DNA of 64,000 nucleotides from Dryococelus australis (Eukaryota; Arthropoda; Insecta; Phasmatodea; Phasmatidae): the NCBI GenBank assembly GCA_029891345.1, contig CM057009.1, forward strand, positions 232,429,178 to 232,493,177. The letters are read 5' to 3'. Position numbers and translations under genes: made by a program. The notes below the pieces were generated by a model. The model searched no databases. It saw nothing but the letters and a program-made list of their open reading frames with translations, and was not told where the DNA came from. Below are positions 12,151 to 22,439 of this stretch, piece by piece (position 1 is the first letter of the stretch; every line of letters begins with the position of its first letter).

Positions 12151-13259
12151 GTTCGGACAACATGGTTTCGTGGTCTCAGACAAATGATGCAGTCACTTGT
12201 GAAGAAGTTATTGCAAGTGAAGAAATTAAAGGTCTTCATGAAGATGACATAACTACAGTATGTGAGGAAAAATTTCAGTGTGTAACAGATACTTTACTTG
12301 GAGAATATGCAAAACGTGTGTGTGTTAAAAGTGATAGCAGCATTTCCTTGCAATTTGAGGATAATGGCCCTAATTATAGAAACAAACATCTAGTAACTGG
12401 ACTGCATACTCCTACAATTTCCTCAAAATTATTTTCTGGTAATTCACAGAGTTTACAACATAATACCTTTAAGTCAACAGAGAGTGTTGGTAGGAAACTT
12501 GAAAGTCTGACAGTAACACCCCACAGTACTAGTACAAAATATTTACTAAATAATGTAGATGAGGATTTAAAAGTTATGCACCCAGTGTCTAGTCTAGATG
12601 AAGAAGTAATACATTCAGATAGTTTTGATAGAGTAATGAATGAAACAGTTCCTTATGTTAAAGATACTTTGACTTTTAGTTTAGAAAATTGTACAGGTGG
12701 CATCATTACCAAATCATTGAGCAGTTGTGGTACATCTCCAGAAGCAGGTACTAAAATTTATTCAACATATATTTCTGAAAGGCCAAGTGATAATAGCATA
12801 CATTTTGTGGATCAATCCCAAATAGCTTCTGACTTTGGGAACAATTTAAACTCACCACTGCAAAATGAAACATCTTTTAAAGTGCCTTCTCTATTGCCTG
12901 TGCATAACAGCAAATATTGTGAAAGTAGTAATTGTAAATTTTGTAATGGACAGTTCCTTGATTCCAATCCCAAAGATTTAGTTTCTAATGAAGCGTGTGG
13001 TTATGAAAGTAACATGCAGGTGACTTGTAGTGATGATGTTTTGTCATATTATGCTACTGTTGATAGTGATAACAAGACAGAACTTTCTTATAGTGTTAAA
13101 TCATCAGCTATGCAAAATTTTGAACCCAGTTACCAGCAGGATTCTGCAATGAAAGCAATCACACCTGCTCTCAAGAGTACAAAAGTGTCTGCATCTGCCA
13201 TTGGGTGTAAAGGAAATTCTAAATTCTGGAGGTTTGGGTTACATAGGAATCCAACTGTG
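12151..13259 (+). CDS. Large internal coding exon of an unidentified host gene
   Basis: The frame is open from 12151 to the donor, with no stop over 369 codons, in AT-rich DNA where chance frames rarely exceed 100. An acceptor (TTTTACTTTAG, AG at 12149-12150) precedes it. A strong donor (CTGTG|GTATGT, GT at 13260) ends it on a codon boundary. The upstream boundary falls inside a codon (two bases carried), so an earlier exon is required; the ATG at 12162 is probably internal. Past the donor the frame reads into hydrophobic intron-like codons and stops at 13307. The product is Ser/Thr/Asn-rich and acidic, lacks signal peptide or membrane segments, and looks largely disordered. A small cysteine cluster, YCESSNCKFCNG, lies near residues 254-265. 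The last residues, FWRFGLHRNPTV, look more structured. I do not recognise the family. The exon is intact, unlike all the transposon frames here. Confidence 0.75.
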
Positions 13260-14205
13260 GTATGTTTCTTTACATATATAATTTATTTTTCTTCTAAGTG
13301 CTCCTAATGTTATAATTTTAATTATTAGTTATTTATTGTATTCTTGTACAATAACCCAGTTTTAATTTCAAATTATTTATAATGTAAAATTATTATTTTT
13401 TAATTGTATTGGTATGTAGCAGGTATTATGTTGAATGACTGCATTTTTTAAGAAGTTGTGTTTATGATTAGTGTGTGTATGTAATAATACTTTTTTATCC
13501 ACACCCATTAAGTCTGTACACATAAGTACTTGTGGATGCAAAATATTTATAATATTGGTATTAATGTGAATATTTATCATTCATTACATTGGAAGTATGA
13601 CTATGATCATCATATTTACGTTTGTACTTGGTGTTCACACCATCTAGACAATACTTCAATGTTTCCTTAAGAACATTCTCTTCTGTAATGGGCATTTAAC
13701 TAGAAAAAGCACGTGCTTTTGTTGTAAATCAAATTGCATTGGATATCCCCTATCAAAGAAAAATGTACCAAAGGGGATTGTTTGATGTGGACTCTGGTGG
13801 GCACATATTTTGGGATCTTTTTCATTGAAGGCAATGTAACATCCAATTCACATTAGGGAGTTTTGGATCATTGTTTATAACCTGCACTTGATCTGCTACA
13901 GGAAAGAAGGCCTTAATGATTTCAACAGGATATGGCATGATTCAATTTATCAGTGACAGATTGGTTGAATTTAAATTTCCCCCTATTGATTGGATCTCAT
14001 AAACATATGGTATTGACTCATTTAATAATTTTACGTTGACACGTGATGCTTATACCTATATACCATAAACGACTGCAGCTCATCCCACGTGCTTCACTAT
14101 TTCAGGAAACAACTACCAAAGATGTCTAGCAGTATGTGTTCCTGGGAAGGGACATGGAAGATACTTGGTGTCACAGACTGTTCCTGACTTGCCCTTCTCT
14201 CTCTC
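13260..14205. other. Intron-like and unassigned sequence
   Basis: Starts with the donor of the large exon. From about 13600 to 14150 composition shifts to a more coding-like mix with many stops on both strands. It may be a decayed transposase, but no motif could be pinned. Confidence 0.35.
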
Positions 14206-15430
14206 TCTACTAAGAGTAATTAAACACAAGGAAGGAGCGAAACAAGCACGTTTTACGAATGCACAAAAAGTGGTTTCCACTCAAATGCACCTTGTATACA
14301 CATAAAAGGAAAGGTATTTGAAGTGGCCACGCAACACGTAAGCCTCCCCGACACACCCAGCAGACAGAGTGTCCCCACACCGCCGAAGGTGGCAGAGCAC
14401 CGCCAAGCACCTGGGGCCATATTCCGAGCACACGAGGGTAGTTCTCCCACTTCTTACTCCAGGCAGATATCGCAGGAGCTTGTCATGCCTCCCACCCCGG
14501 CCCGCCACACACTCCAGAGTGAGCCGCATATAAGGCAGTGCGCGGCTGAGGTCGGGAATTATCATCTCCAGTAGCTTGCCTCAACACTTCTTGTGCTGGG
14601 GCTCTCTACTGTCTTAGGCCGTCACGGTCATTTCCAAGTACTTCCAGTTCTTCAGTGGCTGCTGCCACCACCTACCAGAAGCTTCAACACCTCCTGGTAT
14701 TCGCAGTCACCAGAAGCTTCATCTGCATGAAGACAATGATGATCGACTTAACACTTAGGTGTCGATCCTCCTGGGTCTTCAACTGCCACTACTTGCTGGT
14801 AGTGGCTCCCCTGTTAAAGTTACCCTTGCATCTAAGTAGACTTATAAGCAAGCGGGTCACATTTACCCATAATCTGCGAAGCTTATTTACTTCCACAGCA
14901 CAGATCTATTGGTAGCACGTGCGAGTCAGCTAAGTATTTATTACTGCAAAAAATACTTAGTCTTAACGAATCCAATAGTTTTTAGTTTTTGTTCTACAGG
15001 TATATATAACCTATCTGTCACAAACATTCGACCTGAAAAGGGCAAGCAAGAGACCTAGAGTAGAATGTCAGACCCCCTTCAGGGGCCTGTCTATCGACAC
15101 ACACAGCTCATCTTTCGACAGCCACCCATTCTGTACACCTTGGTGCACAGAAAGGTAGAGCCCCCACCACTAGGACACACCCCACAGAAGCGGGACAGCC
15201 ACCTCCAGTTGTATCGCTGACCGGAGTGCCTAGCTAAGATGCTGGTAGAGGTATCTGCTTGGGATTGGAAGCCCTACGTTTGTGGACTACACCCGCAGGG
15301 CCTGCATGGTTGTAATTTTGGCCCGTCATAGGCGTGACATGTCATTGTTGTAACACTTCATGTGAAAAAGCGAGCATGGATCAAATTTAAATGCGTCGTC
15401 AGGCATCATAACTATAGCGCGCCCATCATT
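14206..15430 (+). repeat. GC-rich, LTR-like or promoter-like segment, unclassified
   Basis: Clearly GC-richer than its flanks, with overlapping chance ORFs in several frames. A TATA-like CATATAAGGCAG at about 14526 is followed by GTCGGGAATTATCATCTCC. A 52-codon ORF starts at 15067 (MSDPLQGPVYRHTQLIF...) after a second A/T box (TATATATAAC at 15001). This is compatible with an LTR plus the start of a gag, but no matching second LTR was found. It could instead be another dispersed repeat. Confidence 0.3.
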
Positions 15431-15724
15431 CCTGTGTCACCATATATTAGCCGTCATGACTGCAGCCCGCTGTACCCATGGAGCTGCAACAGACAAGATG
15501 GCTGATGCCCAAGTAAAACCTCAAACTGCATATTTCCGTTCACGAAAAAATTACGGGTTCTGTAAAACGTATTCATGTACAAATTGAAACTAATTTATGC
15601 ACAAGTAACAGGAAACGTTCCAATTTACCCTCATGGTCATAATAACACAATAAACACAACTTTAAAAATACGTGATAATTATGAACTTTTGCCATTAATC
15701 TACTCTTTTACATGACACACTTCT
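15431..15724. other. Non-coding, nothing recognised
   Basis: Transition from GC-rich to AT-rich DNA, with no open frame or motif. Confidence 0.4.
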
Positions 15725-15727
15725 CAG

Positions 15728-15812
15728 TTGTGTTGGTAGCTCAGTGGGTTGGTGCGCGGATTCACGCTGCGTAATTTTAGGTTTTAGAGTTCAAATTTCC
15801 TGTGACAAAATT
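15728..15812 (+). repeat. tRNA-like SINE head
   Basis: GTTGGTAGCTCAGTGGGTTGG matches a tRNA D-arm and box A. About 40 bases later, AGAGTTCAAATTTCCTG matches a box B/T-loop with one or two changes. An anticodon-like region lies between, but the acceptor stem does not pair, so this is a tRNA-derived SINE rather than a tRNA gene. A TTTTTTT run follows. Confidence 0.55.
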
Positions 15813-16202
15813 TTTTTAGTAATTGTACGTAATACATTATTGCTGTTTATAATTTAAGTTGTTGACAGAAAATGCTTATTTCTAGAATATTTTTGTCTTA
15901 AAGCAATAATACAAACCGAAGCTAAATAAAAAAAACACAGGCAGCCGATTGCACTGTGCAGTTACTTGCGTGCTTTTGCTTTTATACAAAGAAATTCTAT
16001 AATTAAATGGTTCTGTTTATAACATAAATCATAAAAAACAATAATATATCACAATCCCTACCTTTCATAAAATGTAAATAAACTGATTACATTGGCAAAT
16101 TAAATATTGTTTTTATTGAATATAGCCAAATAATTACGTGAAATAAACATATTTATGATAGTTTACTATTTATATTGTGTAATTTACTGTAATTTAAAAA
16201 AG

Positions 16203-16292
16203 TAAAAATAATTATGCAGAGGACCAGGATTGAACTAAAACACCCTTTGACTCTAGGCTGTTACCTTACCATCTACACTATCAAGCCAAGTT
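16203..16292 (-). repeat. tRNA-like SINE head, opposite orientation
   Basis: On the minus strand TGGCTTGATAGTGTAGATGG resembles a D-arm/box A, and about 45 bases on is AGTTCAATCCTGGTCC, which matches the box B core GWTCRANNC. It faces the tRNA-like head at 15728, 390 bp away. Confidence 0.5.
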
Positions 16293-17640
16293 CATATAAT
16301 GAGAGGAAAATATGTCACTTATTATTTTGTGTCAAAATCATGAAGATTTAATTTGTATGTTCTTAATTTTTGGTTTTTTGTTTAATGGGCACTGTTAGGA
16401 TTGTTAAAACGAATAGTGCACATGAGTACATTGTCTTCATCACATTATATGCAGCTTAAACCTTCAAACAGAGCACTTTGATGATTACATTAAAACAAAG
16501 TGAAAAAAGTAAAAAAAGAATGAAAGACAGAGTGTTCGTATTACCTCGTAAAATGGCGTTTTGAAAGAGGAGACACATTTTACAAAGTATTTTGTATTAA
16601 TTTTATTAGTTTATTCGTTGTCACTTTGCTTGATACACGTTTTTTAACGGCCGCCATTTTATTTTCAAAATCATTAGAGACGGAGGAAGTTGCTAGAGAT
16701 GCAGACTGAAGTGACTGTTTTATCAGTCAGATACTTTTGACTGATTGAAACAGTGAAAATCTCACTGATTCAGATTTAGAGTATAAATACAATAAATACT
16801 TTGCACTGTCCACTGTTATAAAAATCGACTCTGCAAGATACATCAAGACACGTTAGTTCTGAAACTCCATTTATGTTCTTTCTATTAATAACATTGTATA
16901 AAATAAAATAGTCTACTTTTATATAAATACAAAATGTCATTATGTCATTAAAAACTAAGTGGATGCCACGTAAACAAAATTGATTGTAATACCAAATTCA
17001 AACATATACGAATAGTTCTAAAAACAATAACAAAAGAAATAACGAAATAACATTAATTACGATTAATAACATTTAGTCCAACTGTACATACAATTAAACA
17101 TGACATAAACATTTATAACAACAATAATACCAACTATATTATGATACATATGAAAGTTCACTCTTAACATTCTTACTGATAAACACCAAGAGTGAAAAAC
17201 ACAAATCCGCGACCTTGAGATTCTAACAACAAAAAGGTCGAGCCACTGTTCTAAAAATAGACTCGACAAGATACAACCTGGCATTTAACCTACTAAAGTA
17301 CTAGTACGGGCGACACTGCATGGTGCCCACTTTGAGGTTATGTGCCACCTGATAACTTCGACAATTAATAACTTCTCAAATACTTGACCGATTTAAATAA
17401 TTCAAACAATATTACAACATATGCTGTATGCAGAATAAAGTTGTATAAATGCATTGATTATAACAAACTATTTATTATTGTGACCTGATTACTTACCTGG
17501 AATACATTTTACTTCACTTATACAAAACACGTCTGTTGTGCAGTTTCAATACCAACATCTGTATATTTACACTTCTGAGCCATCATTGTCATGACACCTT
17601 AGTTAACGACTGGAGAGTTATGACAACACGATCCGTGCTC
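16293..17640. other. Non-coding, with a short diverged direct repeat
   Basis: A ~34-bp motif (CACTGTT.TAAAAAT.GACTC..CAAGATACA) occurs at about 16808 and again at about 17247. Otherwise AT-rich with no coding signal. Confidence 0.4.
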
Positions 17641-17811
17641 ACATTTTCGTGTGGCCATCATCATGCTGCCATTGTCTGTATGCCACATCAGAACTGACAG
17701 TGTCATGTAAAAGAACCAAGCTCGCGCTGCCGGCATTGGTAGGAAGGTGGTTTATGGCCCACACCTCCAGGTGCTTGCACTGTTTGGAGCCAGGGAGCGC
17801 ACCGCCAGCCA

Positions 17812-18438
17812 GTGTCTGCCTTACACGCTAAATTAGGAATACGTCTATTGCTTGCCACTTTTAGGAAATCTAGTGATATGCCTATGCCATTCAACAGCCG
17901 GCACGGAGCTCAGAAATCAGAAAAGAAGGCAAAGTTCAGTGCCGCGAAGCAGGTCTGTGCAGCAAACCTCGTTGTGCCGGGAGCCGACATTCCTCGGGGG
18001 CAGGCCCAAGCCACCCGTCATGCGGGAAGACCGGCATCTCCCGTCAGGAGTTGTGTGTTTCACTCCGCCCCAATTAGGACCGGCTACAAAGTACATCCGG
18101 TGGTCCGGGCCCTGGTCACCAGGAGCAACACCAGGCTCGGGCGGGCAAACCCACACTTCGGCAGCTGGGCTAGAACCGACTGGTACCGCTGGCTTCTGTC
18201 TGAGAACTGTAGCAGCTCCACTTCCGCCAAGACTAAGGGGATCCAGGACTCTACATGCCCCACCTGCGGCATGACTTCTGCATCTTCCAAGAACATCCCA
18301 CCAAGCTCTGTTAAGTTCACTTTGCCCCAGAGGGCCAGTGTCACTGTGAGGCATATTGCTCGACCAACTATACCAGACTTCATCCCCAGCAGACAGGCCA
18401 CGAAGCTGACACTGGTGACCGGGAAGAAAGGGAACTGA
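17812..18438 (+). CDS. GC-rich ORF of 208 codons, unidentified and probably part of a repeat
   Basis: This is the longest frame in a GC-rich island (about 17640-18440). Overlapping frames of 140 codons on the plus strand and 145 and 123 codons on the minus strand are also open, so openness may reflect composition. The product is basic and Ser/Thr/Pro-rich, with one CPTCG cysteine pair near residue 151 and no membrane segment. It ends with K-rich LVTGKKGN. No retroelement or host domain was recognised. It could be an ORF1 or gag-like piece, a retroposed host sequence, or no gene at all. There are no splice sites or promoter to support it. Confidence 0.2.
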   Translation: MSALHAKLGIRLLLATFRKSSDMPMPFNSRHGAQKSEKKAKFSAAKQVCAANLVVPGADIPRGQAQATRHAGRPASPVRSCVFHSAPIRTGYKVHPVVRALVTRSNTRLGRANPHFGSWARTDWYRWLLSENCSSSTSAKTKGIQDSTCPTCGMTSASSKNIPPSSVKFTLPQRASVTVRHIARPTIPDFIPSRQATKLTLVTGKKGN

Positions 18439-19555
18439 GTCCCTATCATAATCATGACTGACCTAGCGCAGAATCAAAACTCTCTTGTACGACCGAGGTT
18501 TAAGCGACATGCGTAAACGTGAATCTCTTGTATGACTATTTTTGGAACAAGTTGAATGCAAAGTTTGTAGTGAAAATCAAACTTCATGCATCACGGAAGC
18601 CTGTCTCCAGATTAATGGGAATGTGGCTTTTTTTGACTATGTTCATTGTGATTCTGCATTCTATGTTGAACACTTCATTATCAGTAATGGATTAAACATT
18701 GAACAGATAGTGTAATGTTCATGTTCATATTTTGTTTGTTATGTGTTAAAATGCAAATTAAAATTAATTTCCTCATATTTTACAATATGCATGTATTGAC
18801 CTAGGTGACCAGACTTAATGGACATAATGTAAATTCTGTATTGAATGTCCTCTTATTTTGTCATTTACTCTTTCTCACATGCTTTCTAGGCACTCAACTA
18901 CCTCCTTCCTATACAGGTTAGGTATGCACAAAACCCACTTTGCTCCTGTGGTGCTAACATCCTGAAATAAATAACCCTCTTGTGATGCAAATTTATCCTT
19001 AATAACATATATCAGTGCATATCCCTGCATATATCCCTGCATATATCAGTTTCCAATTCCTGTACTACTTTCTGCAATCTACCATCCTCCCTTATCTCTT
19101 CCTTCAGTTACAGCTAATCAAAATTGAGCCCCGAAACTGGCCAGAATTCTCCGATCTGTACGGGACAAAAATCACCCACTTTTAACAAAACTATTCTGTG
19201 CTAGCATCATGCCTGCCATTCCACACGTAGACTTCAACCCTCTCAGATGTTTACATCATATTCCTACCCCTTCGTCACTCGACACAGTACATTCACTCAC
19301 GCAGTATACACAACTATAATTAATCATTCAATCTTATTATTACTTATTATTACATAGATTAACTTCATTTATGTTAAATTCTCATCACTACAAAAACACA
19401 TGGTATTCACTTCCACACAACTTAAAGTCACAACAAACACAAAATACAATTATTTATTTAATAATTACGTATGCAACTCCAGTCATGGGAAAAACTTTTT
19501 AACTGTTTAATATAAATTCTTTTGGCTTTAAATTCCATTTATTCTCACTTTACTT
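18439..19555. other. Non-coding, nothing recognised
   Basis: AT-rich. A short direct repeat (CATATATCCCTGCATATATC) is seen at about 19018-19050. Confidence 0.4.
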
Positions 19556-19761
19556 TCGCTGGCCCTCTTACAGGGGGTTAGCGACAGCCTTCAAAGCCCT
19601 GAATTTCAAAATTTTACGCCGATTAAATTCATTTTTTAAATTTAACTTCACCACCTACCTTTACCCCGTACAGGCAAGGGAAAGACAGTTAAACTCTGTC
19701 TTGAAAACAGGTCCCAGATGCTACCCTGGGAATCCTGTACAATAATGTCTGCCTCGCAGCT
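19556..19761 (-). other. Unassigned flank of gypsy pol remnant
   Basis: Moderately GC-rich. Downstream (minus strand) of RNase H, where an integrase would be expected, but no H2C2 or DDE motif could be read. Confidence 0.3.
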
Positions 19762-20393
19762 TTAAATATTTTTGATGGGTGTGGAAGGGGAGGGGGTTAG
19801 CTTTGCCTTTCCTCCATAACTTAAATGACAACCGTCTGGGTGGCCAATGTCCCTCACAAAGGATCGATCCACCTCCACGCTGAGGGAGTAGCATCCCAGT
19901 GATGTAAAATGGCGGTGTTCAAATATTAGGTTATACTCCTGAAGGGCTAGTATCCACCTCGTTATGCGACCATGCAACAATTTGCAAGTTTGTAAATGTT
20001 ATTAGGCCATATGGTCGATTAAAAACTGTACTTTCTCTACCATAAATATAAGTCCTAAATTTTACACAGGAGAACACAATGCTAAGTAATTCTTTCTCAG
20101 TTACTGTGTAATTCAATTCACCAGAATTTAGGGCCCTACTTGCAAAACTAATAGGAATGTATTCTCCTTCCTCTGTTACCTGGAATAAGATTGCCCTACT
20201 GCCTCATCTGAAGCATCGCAAGCTATGAAAAACATTCTATCTAAATTGGGATGGTGCAGCAGAATTTCCTTATCAAGCTCATTCTTAACTATCTACAGCT
20301 ATTTTCTGCTCGTTCCGAAGTTTGCACTTTCTGTATTAAAATTCTAACGGGAGTACAAATTTTGCTAAAATTTGGAATGTATTTCCTAAAGTA
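19762..20393 (-). pseudogene. Ty3/Gypsy RT thumb and RNase H remnant
   Basis: On the minus strand, starting near 20393, the RT thumb reads KYIPNFSKICTPVRILIQK, then an RNase H start with IACDASDEAVG. ELNYTVTEKELLSIVFSCVK and FRTYIYGRES are next (20116-20050). After a frameshift, KLLHGRITRWILALQEYN and LIFEHRH follow. The usual DHxAL motif is altered. At least two frameshifts and several stops break it. It shares strand with the gag at 22.4-23.9 kb and lies downstream of it, so the two may be one element split by the copia insertion and a deletion. The thumb stops at the TIR-like sequence at 20394. Confidence 0.75.
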
Positions 20394-20760
20394 CAGTAAA
20401 AGCTCGATGTAATGCGGCTGTTGGGAGGCATAACTCAGACCCGCGTTATAACTTTCCACGCTATTCCAGGAGTGACCAAGTACAGTAGCAAAAAAGAAGC
20501 CTGTATTCTAATATGGCATGGCAGCTATCTGTCAAACATGGCACAAGTGTTGTTATTTACTGCCATAACTCGTGAAACGTTTAGCCCCTAACCTATCGGT
20601 ACTTTATTAATTTTTATCTGCATCACTGGTTTTGACAGCACCCAAGGGAGGGAAACAGAAGAAGAGAAACATGCTGTGATGAAGGGTCACATGCATTCAA
20701 GCAAGAATAACTAAAAAAATACTGCACTTTCCAGGCAAAGGATGTACTTATTCCACCAAG
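20394..20760 (+). mobile_element. pogo/Tigger-type 5' terminal fragment
   Basis: Begins TACAGTAAAAGCTCGATGTA, the style of pogo/Tigger and jerky-type terminal repeats (TA target, CAGT, then A-rich ..CTCGAT/TATAA). It continues with an inner copy of the same kind, CGCGTTATAAC. Near 20640 a frame with basic residues (APKGGKQKKRNML) resembles the N-terminus of such transposases. No opposite terminal repeat was found before 20873, so the fragment is 3' truncated. Confidence 0.4.
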
Positions 20761-20872
20761 AGCAGTGTTCGCTACGAGTTGTTTGTCATGCAGGTTGGTG
20801 AAGGGGGTTAACCTCCTCCCCCCTCCCTCCAGCTAGGAGCGGTTAGGAGGAAGTAAGAATGAGAAACGAAGC

Positions 20873-21423
20873 TCATGTCCAAATAAAACCAATAATGGGT
20901 CGAAGCATGCTTGCACTGCAGGTGGGATCTTTCAGTGCCTGATGTTTTGTGAAACACATCGCTTGCTCATCTAATTTGCATTTCAAAAGGAAAAATAAAA
21001 CCAAAAAAAGTGAATTATTGGTGGCATGCAAAGAAAGGCCGCTTTTCTGCATTAAGCCTTGTCCATAATAGCTTGTCAAAGTGTCTACATCATAATTATA
21101 TTGATTATGTAGCACTATATTCCGTAGGAGATTAGGCATGTTAATGACTTGGAAACACAAATTTTGAGGTGCACCTCAAATTTTGGATTTTTTTTTCAAA
21201 AATGGGAAGCCATACCGAATAGCCGCTATATACACATAACAGTCAAAGTGTCTAGACCATAATTACATTGATTATGTAGAACTAATTTTTCAATCTTGAC
21301 ATTTCCCCTCCCTTTCACTTCTAGTGTTGCATTATTACCTAGGCTGACACTATCACTCACTTCTACATACATTCCCAAAATATCGCTAATAAATGTAATG
21401 TGACATGAAGCCCCATTTTCCAT
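20873..21423 (-). pseudogene. Ty1/Copia protease and downstream region, remnant
   Basis: On the minus strand, ENGASCHITFISDILG (21420-21370) matches the copia aspartic protease region, where DSGAS-H would be usual, so the catalytic D is changed. SVSLGNNATLEVKGRGNVKI follows. A second part (21160-20873) contains PNLLRNI and a poorly conserved stretch with LSLHATNNSLF, typical of the sequence between protease and integrase. A 43-bp direct duplication (21075-21117 and 21241-21283, about 39/43 identical) lies at the junction. Integrase and RT are absent. Confidence 0.65.
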
Positions 21424-21533
21424 GGTTCATTTAATTTCCTCACCCACTATAACAGCCTCTCTTTCATCCAATGCAAACTCAGATGTTGTCATAATTTCTA
21501 TTTTGAAATGTGTTCTTGTAGCTAGGAGGTTCT

Positions 21534-22193
21534 CTACAATTTCGGGCAATTGTAACAGGTTATATTCCTCTTATTTTTTAATCTTGCCACAGACAGAGCC
21601 AATTTCGAACTCCTCCCGTCCAGAGTCAAGCTAGCTTCTTCCTCCAAAAGCCTGGTAGTAAGGTTATGTATGTTCTGTTTACTCTCAATTGTAGACAGCC
21701 ACGCTTGTCGAAAATTTTTATATTTTTCTGGGAGTGTACTTAATCTTTTTGTCACAATGGCAGTTTCTGAAACACTTTCCCTGGCCTCTTTAATTTCTTT
21801 CGCTAAGGTTTCTACCTTTGAAATATAAGTTATTATGGACTCGTCTGGCTCCAACCTGAGACGGTGAAATTTCTCCAGTAATGCCATTTTACTGAATTCA
21901 AACTTTTGTTGGTAAATTGAGTTCAACTTTTCCATTATTTCGTTTGATGTAGAGCAATTTTCAATAATGGCTTTTTGCTTGAATTCCATGGCAGGCGTCA
22001 GGACAAACATGGCATTAGCATCTCTTCTTAACCATGTTTCCATCATTTCCTTCTCTTCAGTTTTTTGGATGATCCATTCACAATATCAAACAACCCTTTT
22101 ACTTTAAGAACACACACTATTTATAACTTCCATTTTGAATAATTGTTCCCATCGAACTTCTGAGTATTGCTTGTTTCAACCTTACCAGCCATT
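21534..22193 (-). pseudogene. Ty1/Copia gag
   Basis: The start codon is at about 22193-22191, after an A-rich leader. The beginning reads MAGKVETSNTQKFDGNNYSK, the F-x-G-x-N-Y-x-x-W signature of copia gag (DUF4219/UBN2 type). One in-frame stop and one frameshift come before a long frame (22046-21534) with the UBN2-like helices IMEKLNSIYQQ, MALLEKFHRLRL and ITYISKVETLAKEI. It ends in CYNCPKL, the first half of a CCHC knuckle. The gag is nearly complete apart from these breaks. Protease follows on the same strand. Confidence 0.85.
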
Positions 22194-22253
22194 TTGATGC
22201 ACAATGGTTTCATACATAACTACATGCAGATATTCACACAAAACGTCTACGCA

Positions 22254-22268
22254 ACTGGGCCCATAACC
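22254..22268 (-). promoter_or_regulatory. Copia-type primer-binding site
   Basis: On the minus strand GGTTATGGGCCCAGT lies directly before the gag leader. From memory this matches the copia priming site, which pairs with an internal part of initiator tRNA-Met rather than its 3' end. It fixes the 3' end of the 5' LTR at about 22269. Confidence 0.75.
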
Positions 22269-22434
22269 TATTAGCTATTAAACAAAACAGACCCTTGTAA
22301 AAACACTTATTTATTCTCTTCTCTTACTCGTTTTACATTTCCCTTGAACAGCACTATTCATTTTACAGTCACTACATCAAAACAGTTTACATTACTATAG
22401 CTCCCTCTCTCGATTCAGGATTGCCAACTCACAC
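22269..22434 (-). repeat. Copia 5' LTR (short)
   Basis: The ~165 bp between the primer-binding site and the broken gag of another element. On the minus strand it starts at or near TGTGAGTTGGCAATCCTG and ends ...TAATAGCTAATA. A minus-strand AATAAATAAG is visible. No second LTR remains in the window, so the exact ends are inferred from the primer site and from where foreign gag sequence stops. Confidence 0.55.
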
Positions 22435-22439
22435 ATTCA

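Noticed and set aside
15728-15812. A functional tRNA gene
   Set aside because: Box A and B are recognisable but the acceptor stem does not pair and box B is altered, so a SINE head is the better reading.
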